From NCBI GenBank assembly GCA_030267565.1, contig BRXU01000008.1, positions 3,505,555 to 3,569,554 of the forward strand: a stretch of DNA of 64,000 nucleotides, given 5' to 3'. Position 1 is the first letter of the stretch. Each line of letters begins with the position of its first letter. The notes beneath the pieces are model-generated. The model saw only the letters and a program-made list of their open reading frames with translations. It did no database searches and was not told the DNA's origin. The position numbers were made by a program, and so were the translations under genes. Below are positions 10,672 through 22,700 of the stretch, in pieces. The stretch comes from Pleodorina starrii. Taxonomy: Eukaryota > Chlorophyta > Chlorophyceae > Chlamydomonadales > Volvocaceae.

Positions 10672-13569
10672 CGGGTCTGGCCCGTGGGTCTACGTTGCTG
10701 GCCCGTGGGTCTACTGGGCTGGCCCGCGGGTCTACGGGTCTGGCCCGTGGGTCTACGGGGCTGAGCCATGGGTCTAAGGGGCTGGCCCGTGGGTCTACAG
10801 GGCTGAGCCATGGGTCAACGGGTCTAGCACGTGGGTCTACGGGGCTGTACCATGGGTCTACGGGGCTGGCCCATGGGTCTACGGGGCTGGCACGTGGGTG
10901 TACTGGGCTGGCCCGCGGGTCTACGGGTCTGGTCCGTGGGTCTACGGGGCTGGCCCGTGGGTCTACGGGGCTGGCCCGTGGGTCTACATGGCTGGCACGT
11001 GTGTCTACGGGGCTGAGCCAAGGGTCTACGGGGCTGGCCCGTGGGTCTACGGGTCTGGCACGTGTGTCTACGGGTCTGGACCGTGGGTCTACGGGTCTGG
11101 CCCGTGGGTCTACGGGGCTGGTCTGTGGGACTACGGGGCTGGTCCGCAGGTCTACGGGTCTTGCCCGTGGGTCTACGAGGCTGGTCTGTGGGTCTACGGG
11201 GCTGGCCCGTGGGTCTACGGGGCTGGCCCGTGGGTCTACCGGGCTTGCCCGTGGGTCCACGGGGCTGGCACGTGGGTCTACGGGTATGGCACGTGGGTCG
11301 ACGGGGCTGGCCCGTGGGTCTACGGGGCTGAGCCATGCGTCTACGGGGCTGGCACGTGGGTCTACGGGGATGAGCCATGGGTCTACAGGGCTGGCCCGTG
11401 GGTCTACTGGGCTGGCCCGCGGGTCTACGGGTCTGGCCCGTGGGTCTACGCGTCTGGCCTGCGGGTCTACGGGGCTGGCACGTGGGTCTACGGGGCTGGC
11501 CCGTGGGTCTACATCGCTGGCCCGTGGGTCTACTGGGCTGGCCCGTGGGTTTACGGGGCTGGCCCGTGGGTCTACGGGGCTGGCCCGTGTGTCTACGGGT
11601 GTGGCACGTGGGTCTACGGGCCTGGCCCGTGGGTCTACTGGGCTGGTCTGATGGTCTACCGGGCTTGCCCGTGGGTCTACGGGGCTGGCCCGCGGGTCTA
11701 CGGATCTGGCCTGCGGGTCTACGGGGCTGGCCCGTGGGTCTACGGGGCTCGCCCGCGGGTCAACGGGTCTAGCACGTGGGTCTACGGGGCTGGCCCGTGG
11801 GTCTACGGGTCTGGCACGTGGGTCTACGGGGCTGTGCCATGGGTCTACGGGGCTGGCCCGTGGGTCTACGGGTCTGGCGCGTGGGTCTACGGGGCTGGCC
11901 CGTGGGTCTACGGGGCTGACCCCTGGGTCGGGTCTACAGGGCTGGCCCGCGGGTCTACGGGTCTGGCCCGCGGGTCTACGGGTCTGGCCCGCGGGTCTAC
12001 GGGTCTGGCACGTGGGTCTACGGGGCTGAGCCATGGGTCTACGGGGCTGAGCAATGGGTCTACGGGTCTGGCACATGTGTCTACGGGTCTGGCACGTGGG
12101 TCTACGGGGCTGGCCCGTGGGTCTACGGGGCTGGTCCGTGGGTCTACGGGTCTGGCGCGTGGGTCTACGGGTCTGGCCCGCGGGTCTACGGGTCTGGCCC
12201 GTGGGTCTACGGGTCTGGCACGTGGGTCTACGGGGCTGAGCCATGGGTCTACGGGTCTGGCCCGTGGGTCTACGGGTCTGGCACGTGTGTCTACAGGGCT
12301 GAGCCATGGGTCTACGGGTCTGATCCGTTGGTCTACGGGGCTGGTCTGTGGGTCTACGGGTCTGGCACGTGGGTCTACGGGGCTGGCATGTGGGTCTACA
12401 GGGCTGGCCCGCGGGTCTACGGGTCTGGCCCGTGGGTCTACGGGGCTCAGCCATGGGTCTACGGGGCTGACCCGTGGGTCTACGGGGCTGGCCCGTGGGT
12501 CTACGGGTCTGGCACGTAGGTCTACGGGGCTCAGCCATGGGTCTACGGGTCTGGCCCGTGGGTCTACGGGGCTGGTCTGTGGGTCTACGGGTCTGGCCCG
12601 TGGGTCTACGGGGCTGGCACGTGGGTCTACGGGGCTGGCCCGTGGGTCTACGGGGCTGGCATGTGGGTCTACGGGGCTGGCCCGCGGGTCTACGGGTCTG
12701 GCCCGCGGGTCTACGGGTCTGGCCCGCGGGTCTACGGGTCTGGCACGTGGGTATACGGGGCTGAGCCATGGGTCTACGGGTCTGGCCCGTGGGTCTACGG
12801 GGCTGGTCGGTGGGTCTACGGGTCTGGCCCGTGGGTCTACGGGTCGGCACGTGGGTCTACGGGCCTGGCCCGTGGGTCTACGGGGCTGGTCTGTATGTCT
12901 ACGGGGCTGGCACGTGGGTCTACGGGTCTGGCCTGCGGGTCTACGGGGCTAGCCATGCGTCTACGGGGCTGAGCCATGGGTCTACGGGGCTGAGGCATGG
13001 GTCTACGGGGCTGGCCCGCGGGTCTACGGGTCTGGCCCGCGGGTCTACGGGTCTGACCCGTGGGTCTACGGGGCTGAGCCATGGGTCTACGGGGCTGAGC
13101 AATGGGTCTACGGGTCTGGCACGTGTGTCTACGGGTCTGGCACGTGGGTCTACGGGGCTGGCCCGTGGGTCTTCGGGGCTGGTCCGTGGGTCTACGGGTC
13201 TGGCGCGTGGGTCTACGGGGCTGGCACGTGGGTCTACGGGGCTGGCACGTGGGTCTACGGGTCTGGCGTGTGGGTCTACGGGGCTGGCACGTGGGTCTAC
13301 GGGGCTGGCACGTGGGTCTACGGGTCTGGCACGTGGGTCTACGGGGTTCAGCCATGGGTCTACGGGCCTGGCACGTGTGTCTACGGGGCTGAGCCATGGG
13401 ACTACGGGTCTGGCCCGTGGGTCTACGGGGCTGGCCCGTGGGTCTAGGGGGCTGAGCCGTGAGTCTACGGGGCTGGTCTGTGGGTCTACGGGTCTGGCCC
13501 GTGAGTCTACGGGGCTGGTCTGTGGGTCTACGGGTCTGGCCCGTGAGTCTACGGGGCTGGCCTGCGGGT

Positions 13570-16500
13570 GTACGGGTCTGGCCCAAGGGTCAACGGGGCT
13601 GGACCATGGGTCTACGGGCCTGGCCCGTGGGTCTACGGGGCTGGCCAATGGGTCTACGGGCCTGGCCAATGGGTCTACGGGGCTGGCCAATGGGTCTACG
13701 GGGCTGGCCCGTGGGTCTACGGGGCCGGCCCGCGTGTCTACGAGGCTGGCCCGTGGGTCTACGGGCATGGCCCATGGGTCTACGGGGCTGGCCCGTGGGT
13801 CTACGGGGCTGGTCCGTGGGTCTACGGGGCTGGCCTGCGGGTCTACGGGGCTGGCACGTGGGTCTACGGGGCTGGCACGTGGGTCTACGGGTCTGGCACA
13901 TGGATGGCCCGTGGGTCGAAAGGGCTGGCCCATGGGTCTACGGGGCTGGCACGTGGGTCTACGGGGCTGAGCCATGGGGCTGGCACATGGATGGCCCGTG
14001 GGTCGAAAGGGCTGGCCCATGGGTCTACGGGGCTGGCACGTGTGTCTACGGGGCTGAGCCATGGGTCTACGGGTCTGGCCCGTGGGTCTACGGGGCTTGC
14101 CCGTGGGTCTTCGGGGATGGCCCGTTGGTCTACGGGGCTGGCCCGTTGGTCTGCGGGGCTGGTCCGTGGGTCTAGGGGTCTGGCGCGTGGGTCTACGGGG
14201 CTGAGTCATGGGTCTACGGGTCTGGCACGTCCGTGGGTCTACGGGCCTGGCACGTGTGTCTACGGGTCTGGCCCGTGGGTCTACGGGGCTGGCCTGCGGG
14301 TGTACGGGTCTGCCCCGCGGGTCTACGGGTCTGGCCCGTGGGTCTACGGGGCTGGCCCATGGGTCTACGGGGCTGAGCCGTGGGTCTACGGGTCTGGCAC
14401 GTGTGTCTACGGGTCTGGCCCGTGGGTCTACGGGTCTGGCCCGTGGGTCTACGGGTCTGGCCCGCGGGTCTACGGGTCTGGCGTGCGGGTCTACGGGGCT
14501 GGCACGTGGGTCTACGGGTCTGGCCCGCGGGTCTACGGGGATGGCCCGTTGGTCTACGGGGCTGGCCCGTTGGTCTGCGGGGCTGGTCCGTGGGTCTAGG
14601 GGTCTGGCGCGTGGGTCTACGGGGCTGAGTCATGGGTCTACGGGTCTGGCACGTCCGTCGGTCTACGGGCCTGGCACGTGTGTCTACGGGTCTGGCCCGT
14701 GGGTCTACGGGGCTGGCCTGCGGGTGTACGGGTCTGGCCCGTGGGTCTACGGGTCTGGCCCGTGGGTCTACGGGTCTGGCACGTGTGTCTACGGGGCTGG
14801 TCTGTGGGTCTACGGGTCTGGCCCGTGGGTCTACGGGGCTGGCACGTGGGTCTACGGGTCTGGCCCGAGGGTCTACGGGGCTGGTCTGTGGGTCTACGGG
14901 TCTGGCCCGTGGGTCTACGGGGCTGGCCTGCGGGTGTACGGGTCTGGCCCGTGGGTCTACGGGGCTGGCCCGTGGGTCTACGGGGCTGGCCCGTGGGTCT
15001 ACGGGCATAGACCATGGGTCTACGGGCCTGGCCCGTGGGTCTACGGGCCTGGCCCGTGGGTCTACGGGTCTGGCCCGTGGGTCTACGGGCATGGCCCATG
15101 GGACTACGGGGCTGGCCCGTGGGTCTACGGGGCTGACCCGTGGGTCTACGGGGCTGGCTCGTTGGTCTACGGGTCTGGCCCGTGGGTCTACGGGCATGGA
15201 CCATGGGTCTACGGGCCTGGCCCGTGGGTCTACGGGCCTGGCCCGTGGGTCTACGGGTCTGGCCCGTGGGTCTACGGGTCTGGCCCGTGGGTCTACGGGG
15301 CTGGCCCGTGGGTCTTCGGGTCTGGCCCGTGGGTCTACGGGGCTGGCACGTGGGTCTACGGGTCTGGCCCGCGGGTCTACGGGTCTGGCCTGCGGGTCTA
15401 CGGGGCTGGCACGTGGGTCTACGGAGCTCAGCCATGGGTCTACGGGGCTGGCCCGTGGGTGTACGGGGCTGGCCCGTGGGTCTACGGGTCTGGCTCGTTG
15501 GTCTACGGGTCTGGCCCGTGGGTCTACGGGCATGGACCATGGGTCTACGGGCCTGGCCCGTGGGTCTACGGGCCTGGCCCGTGGATCTACGGGTCTGGCC
15601 CGTGGGTCTACGGGCATGGCCCATGGGACTACGGGGCTGGCCCGCGGGTCTACGGGTCTGGCCTGCGGGTCTACGGGGCTGGCACGTGGGTCTACGGAGC
15701 TCAGCCATGGGTCTACGGGGCTGAGCCGTGGGTCTACGGGTCTGGCACGTGTGTCTACGGGTCTGGCCCGTGGGTCTACGGGTCTGGCCCGCGGGTCTAC
15801 GGGTCTGGCCTGCGGGTCTACGGGGCTGGCACGTGGGTCTACGGAGCTCAGCCATGGGTCTACGGGGCTGAGCCGTGGGTCTACGGGTCTGGCATGTGTG
15901 TCTACGGGGCTGAGCCATGGGTCTACGGGTCTGGCCCGTGGGTCTACGGGGCTGGTCTGTGGGTCTACGGGTCTGGCCCATTGGTCTACGGGGCTGGCCC
16001 GTGGGTCTACGGGTCTGGCCCGTGGGTCTACGGGTCTGGCCCGTGGGTCTACGGGGCTGGCCCGCGGGTCTACGGGTCTGGCCTGATGGTCTACGGGGCT
16101 GGCACATGGATGGCCCGTGGGTCGGAAGGGCTGGCCCATGGGTCTATGGGGCTGGCACGTGGGTCTACGGGGCTGAGCCCGTTGGTCTACGGGTCTGGCC
16201 CGTGGGTCTACGGGGCTTGCCCGTGGGTCTTCGGGGATGGCCCGTTGGTCTACGGGGCTGGCCCGTTGGTCTGCGGGGCTGGTCCGTGGGTCTAGGGGTC
16301 TGGCGCGTGGGTCTACGGGGCTGAGTCATGGGTCTACGGGTCTGGCACGTCCGTGGGTCTACGGGCCTGGCACGTGTGTCTACGGGTCTGGCCCGTGGGT
16401 CTACGGGGCTGGCCTGCGGGTGTACGGGTCTGCCCCGCGGGTCTACGGGTCTGGCCCGTGGGTCTACGGGTCTGGCACGTGTGTCTACGGGGCTGAGCCA

Positions 16501-19500
16501 TGGGTCTACGGGTCTGGCCCGTGGGTCTACGGGGCTGGTCTGTGGGTCTACGGGTCTGGCCCGTGGGTCTACGGGGCTGGCACGTGGGTCTACGGGTCTG
16601 GCCCGAGGGTCTACGGGGCTGGTCTGTGGGTCTACGGGTCTGGCCCGTGGGTCTACGGGGCTGGCCTGCGGGTGTACGGGTCTGGCCCGTGGGTCTACGG
16701 GGCTGGCCCGTGGGTCTACGGGGCTGGCCCGTGGGTCTACGGGCATGGACCATGGGTCTACGGGCCTGGCCCGTGGGTCTACGGGCCTGGCCCGTGGGTC
16801 TACGGGTCTGGCCCGTGGGTCTACGGGCATGGCCCATGGTACTACGGGGCTGGCCCGTGGGTCTACGGGGCTGACCCGTGGGTCTACGGGGCTGGCTCGT
16901 TGGTCTACGGGTCTGGCCCGTGGGTCTACGGGCATGAACCATGGGTCTACGGGCCTGGCCCGTGGGTCTACGGGCCTGGCCCGTGGGTCTACGGGTCTGG
17001 CCCGTGGGTCTACGGGGCTGGCCCGTGGGTCTTCGGGTCTGGCCCGTGGGTCTACGGGGATGGCCCGTGTGTATACGGGGCTGACCCGTGGGTCTACGGG
17101 GCTCACCCGTGGCTCTACGGGCCTGGCGCGCGGGTCTACGGGCCTGGCCCGAGGGTCTACAGGGCTGGCCCGTGGGTCTACGGGTCTGGCTCGTTGGTCT
17201 ACGGGTCTGGCCCGTGGGTCTACGGGCATGGACCATGGGTCTACGGGCCTGGCCCGTGGGTCTACGGGCCTGGCCCGTGGGTCTACGGGTCTGGCCCGTG
17301 GGTCTACGGGGCTGGCCCGTGGGTCTTCGGGTCTGGCCCGTGGGTCTACGGGGCTGACCCGTGGGTCTACGGGGCTAGCCCGTTGGTCTTCGGGTCTGGC
17401 CCGTGGTTCTACGGGGCTTGCCCGTGGGTCAACGGGGCTGGCCAATGGGTCTACGGGGCTGGCCAATGGGTCTACGGGTCTGGCCCGTGGGTCTTCGGGC
17501 CTGGCCCGTGGGTATACGGGGATGGCCCGTGTGTATACGGGGCTGGCCCGTGGGTCTACGGGGCTGGCCCGTGGCTCTACGGGCATGGCGTGCGGGTCTA
17601 CGGGCCTGGCTCGAGGGTCTACAGGGCTGGCCCGCGGGTTTACGGGACTGGCCCGTTGGTCTACAGGGCTGGCCCGTGGGTGTACGGGTCTGGCCCGTGG
17701 GTCTACGGGTCTGGCTCGTTGGTCTACGGGTCTGGCCCGTGGATCTACGGGCATGGACCATGGGTCTACGGGCCTGGCCCGTGGGTCTACGGGCCTGGCC
17801 CGTGGGTCTATGGGTCTGGCCCGTGGGTCTACGGGCATGGCCCATGGGACTACGGGGCTGGCCCGTGGGTCTACGGGGCTGACCCGTGGGTCTACGGGGC
17901 TGGCTCGTTGGTCTACGGGTCTGGCCCGTGGGTCTACGGGCATGGACCATGGGTCTACGGGCCTGGCCCGTGGGTCTACGGGCCTGGCCCGTGGGTCTAC
18001 GGGTCTGGCCCGTGGGTCTACGGGGCTGGCCCATGGGTCTTCGGGTCTGGCCCGTGGGTCTACGGGGATGGCCCGTGTGTATACGGGGCTGACCCGTGGG
18101 TCTACGGGGCTCGCCCGTGCCTCTACGGGCCTGGCGCGCGGGTCTACGGGCCTGGCCCGAGGGTCTACAGGGCTGGCCCGTGGGTCTACGGGTCTGGCTC
18201 GTTGGTCTACGGGTCTGGCCCGTGGGTCTACGGGCATGGACCATGGGTCTACGGGCCTGGCCCGTGGGTCTACGGGCCTGGCCCGTGGGTCTACGGGTCT
18301 GGCCCGTGGGTCTACGGGCATGGTCCATGGGACTACGGGGCTGGCCCGTGGGTCTACGGAGCTGACCCGTGGGTCTACGGGGCTGGCCCGTTGGTCTTCG
18401 GGTCTGGCCCGTGGTTCTACGGGGCTTGCCCGTGGGTCAACGGGGCTGGCCAATGGGTCTACGGGGCTGGCCAATGGGTCTACGGGTCTGGCCCGTTGGT
18501 CTACGGGTCTGGCCCGTGGGTCTACGGGCATGGCCCATGGGTCTACGGGGCTGGCCCGGGGGTCTACGGGCCTGGCCCGTTGGTCTACGGGTCTGGCCCG
18601 TGGGTTTACGGGCATGGCCCAAGGGTCTACGGGGCTGGCCCGTGGGTCTACGGGGCTGGCCCGTGGGTCTATGGGCCTGGCCTTTGGGTCTACGGGGCTG
18701 GCCCGTGGTTCTACGGGGCTGGCACGTGGGTCAACGGGGCTGGCCAATGGGTCTACGGGGCTGGCCAATGGGTCTACGGGTCTGGCCCGTTGGTTTACGG
18801 GTCTGGCCCGTGGGTCTACGGGCATGGCCCATGGGTCTACGAGGCTGGCCCGGGGGTCTACGGGCCTGGCCCGTGGGTCTACGGGCATGGCCCATGGGTC
18901 TACGGGGCTGGCCCGTGGGTTTACGGGGCTGGCCCGTGGGTCTATGGGCCTGGCCTTTGGGTCTCTGGGGCTGGCCCGTGGGTCTACGGGGCTGGCACGT
19001 GGGTCTACGAGTCTGGCCCATGGGTCTACGGGGCTGAGGCATGGGTTTACGGGGCTTGCCCGTGTGTCTACTGGTCTGGCCCGTGGGTCTACGGGGCTGA
19101 CCCGTGGGTCTACGGGGCTGGCCCGTGGGTCTATGGGTCTGGCACGTGGGTCTACGGGGCTGGCCCGTGGGTCTACGGGTCTGGCACGTGTGTCTACAGG
19201 GCTGAGCCATGGGTCTACGGGTCCGGAACGTGGGTCTTCGGGTCTGGTCTGTGGGACTACGGGGCTGGTCTGTGGGTCTACGGGGCTGGTCTGTGGGTCT
19301 ACGGGTCTGGCCCGTGGGTCTACGGGTCTGGCCCGTGGGTCTACGGGTCTGGCCCGCGGGTCTACGGGTCTGGCCTGCGGGTCTACGGGGCTGGCACATG
19401 GGTCTACGGAGCTCAGCCATGGGTCTACGGGGCTGAGCCGTGGGTCTACGGGTCTGGCACGTGTGTCTACGGGGCTGAGCCATGGGTCTACGGGTCTGGC

Positions 19501-22500
19501 CCGTGGGTCTACGGGGCTGGCCTGCGGGTCTACGGGTCTGGCACGTGGGTCTACGGGTCTGGCCCGTGGGTCTACGGGTCTGGCCCGTGGGTCTACGGGT
19601 CTGGCCCGTGGGTCTACGGGGCTGGCCCGCGGGTCTACGGGTCTGGCCTGCGGGTCTACGGGGCTGGCACATGGATGGCCCGTGGGTCGAAAGGGCTGGC
19701 CCATGGGTCTACGGGGCTGGCACGTGGGTCTACGGGGCTGAGCCATGGGTCTACGGGGCTGGCACGTGGGTCTACGGGGCTTGCCCGTGGGTCTTCGGGG
19801 ATGGCCCGTTGGTCTACGGGGCTGGCCCGTTGGTCTGCGGGGCTGGTCCGTGGGTCTAGGGGTCTGGCGCGTGGGTCTACAGGGCTGAGTCATGGGTCTA
19901 CGGGTCTGGCACGTGTGTCTACGGGGCTGAGTCATGGGTCTACGGGGCTGAGCCATGGGTCTACGGGGCTGAGCAATGGGTCTACGGGTCTGGCACGTGT
20001 GTCTACGGGTCTGGCCCGTGGGTCTACGGGCCTGGCACGTGTGTCTACGGGTCTGGCCCGTGGGTCTACGGGGCTGGCCTGCGGGTGTACGGGTCTGGCC
20101 CGTGGGTCTACGGGTCTGGCCCGTGGGTCTACGGGTCTGGCACGTGTGTCTACGGGGCTGAGCCATGGGTCTACGGGTCTGGCCCGTGGGTCTACGGGGC
20201 TGGTCTGTGGGTCTACGGGTCTGGCCCGTGGGTCTACGGGGCTGGCACGTGGGTCTACGGGTCTGGCCCGTGGGTCTACGGGGCTGGTCTGTGGGTCTAC
20301 GGGTCTGGCCCATGGGTCTACGGGGCTGAGGCATGGGTTTACGGGGCTTGCCCGCGTGTCTACGGGTCTGGCCCGTGGGTCTACGGGGCTGACCCGTGGG
20401 TCTACGGGGCTGGCCCGTGGGTCTATGGGTCTGGCCCGTGGGTCTACGGGGCTGGCCCGTGGGTCTACGGGTCTGGCACGTGGGTCTACAGGGCTGAGCC
20501 ATGGGTCTACGGGTCCGGAACGTGGGTCTTCGGGTCTGGTCTGTGGGACTACGGGGCTGGTCTGTGGGTCTACGGGCATGGCCCATGGGACTACGGGGCT
20601 GGTCTGTGGGTCTACGGGGCTAGCATGTGAGTCTAAGGGGCTGGCACGTGGGTCTACGGGGCTGGCCTGTGGGTCTACAGTGCTGGCCCATGGGTCTACG
20701 GGGCTGAGCCGTGGGTCTACGGGTCTGGCACGTGTGTCTACGGGTCTGGCCCGTGGGTCTACGGGTCTGGCCCGTGGGTCTACGGGTCTGGCCCGTGGGT
20801 CTTCGGGTCTGGCGTGCGGGTCTACGGGGCTGGCACGTGGGTCTACGGGTCTGGCCCGCGGGTCTACGGGTCTGGCCTGCGGGTCTACGGGGCTGGCACG
20901 TGGGTCTACGGAGCTCAGCCATGGGTCTACGGGGCTGAGCCGTGGGTCTACGGGTCTGGCACGTGTGTCTACGGGGCTGAGCCATGGGTCTACGGGTCTG
21001 GCCCGTGGGTCTACGGGGCTGGTCTGTGGGTCTACGGGTCTGGCCCGTGGGTCTACGGGGCTGGCCCGTGGGTCTACGGGTCTGGCCCGTGGGTCTACGG
21101 GTCTGGCCCATGGGTCTACGGGGCTGGCCCGCGGGTCTACGGGTCTGGCCTGATGGTCTACGGGGCTGGCACATGGATGGCCCGTGGGTCGGAAGGGCTG
21201 GCCCATGGGTCTATGGGGCTGGCACGTGGGTCTACGGGGCTGAGCCCGTTGGTCTACGGGTCTGGCCCGTGGGTCTACGGGGCTTGCCCGTGGGTCTTCG
21301 GGGATGGCCCGTTGGTCTACGGGGCTGGCCTGCGGTTCTACGGGTCTGGCCCGTGGGTCTACAGGGCTGGCCCGTGGGTCTACGGGGCTGGCCCGTGGGT
21401 CTACGGGCATGGACCATGGGTCTACGGGCCTGGCCCGTGGGTCTACGGGCCTGGCCCGTGGGTCTACGGGTCTGGCCCGTGGGTCTACGGGCATGGCCCA
21501 TGGGACTACGGGGCTGGCCCGTGGGTCTACGTGGCTGACCCGTGGGTCAACGGGGCTGGCTCGTTGGTCTACGGGTCTGGCCCGTGGGTCTACGGGCATG
21601 GACCATGGGTCTACGGGCCTGGCCCGTGGGTCTACGGGCCTGGCCCGTGGGTCTACGGGTCTGGCCCGTGGGTCTACGGGGCTGGCCCGTGGGTCTTCGG
21701 GTCTGCCCCGTGGGTCTACGGGGCTGGCACGTGGGTCTACGGGTCTGGCCCGCGGGTCTACGGGTCTGGCCTGCGGGTCTACGGGTCTGGCCCGTGGGTC
21801 TACGGGTCTGGCACGTGTGTCTACGGGGCTGGTCTGTGGGTCTACGGGTCTGGCACGTGGGTCTACGGGGCTGGCACGTGGGTCTACGGGTCTGGCCCGA
21901 GGGTCTACGGGGCTGGTCTGTGGGTCTACGGGTCTGGCCCGTGGGTCTACGGGGCTGGCCTGCGGGTCTACGGGTCTGGCCCGTGGGTCTACGGGGCTGG
22001 CCCGTGGGTCTACGGGGCTGGCCCGTGGGTCTACGGGCATGGACCATGGGTCTACGGGCCTGGCCCGTGGGTCTACGGGCCTGGCCCGTGGGTCTACGGG
22101 TCTGGCCCGTGGGTCTACGGGCATGGCCCATGGGACTACGGGGCTGGCCCGTGGGTCTACGGGGCTGACCCGTGGGTCAACGGGGCTGGCTCGTTGGTCT
22201 ACGGGTCTGGCCCGTGGGTCTAAGGGCATGGACCATGGGTCTACGGGCCTGGCCCGTGGGTCTACGGGCCTGGCCCGTGGGTCTACGGGGCTGGCCCGTG
22301 GGTCTACGGGGCTGGCCCGTGGGTCTTCGGGTCTGGCCCGTGGGTCTACGGGGCTGGCACGTGGGTCTACGGGTCTGGCCCGCGGGTCTACGGGTCTGGC
22401 CTGCGGGTCTACGGGGCTGGCACGTGGGTCTACGGAGCTCAGCCATGGGTCTACGGGGCTGGCCCGTGGGTGTACGGGGCTGGCCCGTGGGTCTACGGGT

Positions 22501-22700
22501 CTGGCTCGTTGGTCTACGGGTCTGGCCCGTGGGTCTACGGGCATGGACCATGGGTCTGCGGGCCTGGCCCGTGGGTCTACGGGCCTGGCCCGTGGGTCTA
22601 CGGGTCTGGCCCGTGGGTCTACGGGCATGGCCCATGGGACTACGGGGCTGGCCCCCGGGTCTACGGGTCTGGCCCGTGGGTCTACGGGTCTGGCCCGCGG
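13570..22700 (+). repeat. Array domain rich in GGGCATGG and GGGCCTGG unit variants
   Basis: In this part a fixed order recurs: a unit with GGGCATGGACCATGG, two units with GGGCCTGG, one with GGGTCTGG, then GGGCATGGCCCATGG followed by GACTAC. Copies of the leading variant lie near 15193, 15532, 16744, 17227, 17750, 17940, 18235, 21411, 21597, 22039, 22226 and 22541. Blocks are repeated at 1,008 bp (17088 and 18096) and 630 bp (21542 and 22172). The CAT and CCT variants are rare elsewhere in the array. Confidence 0.75.
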
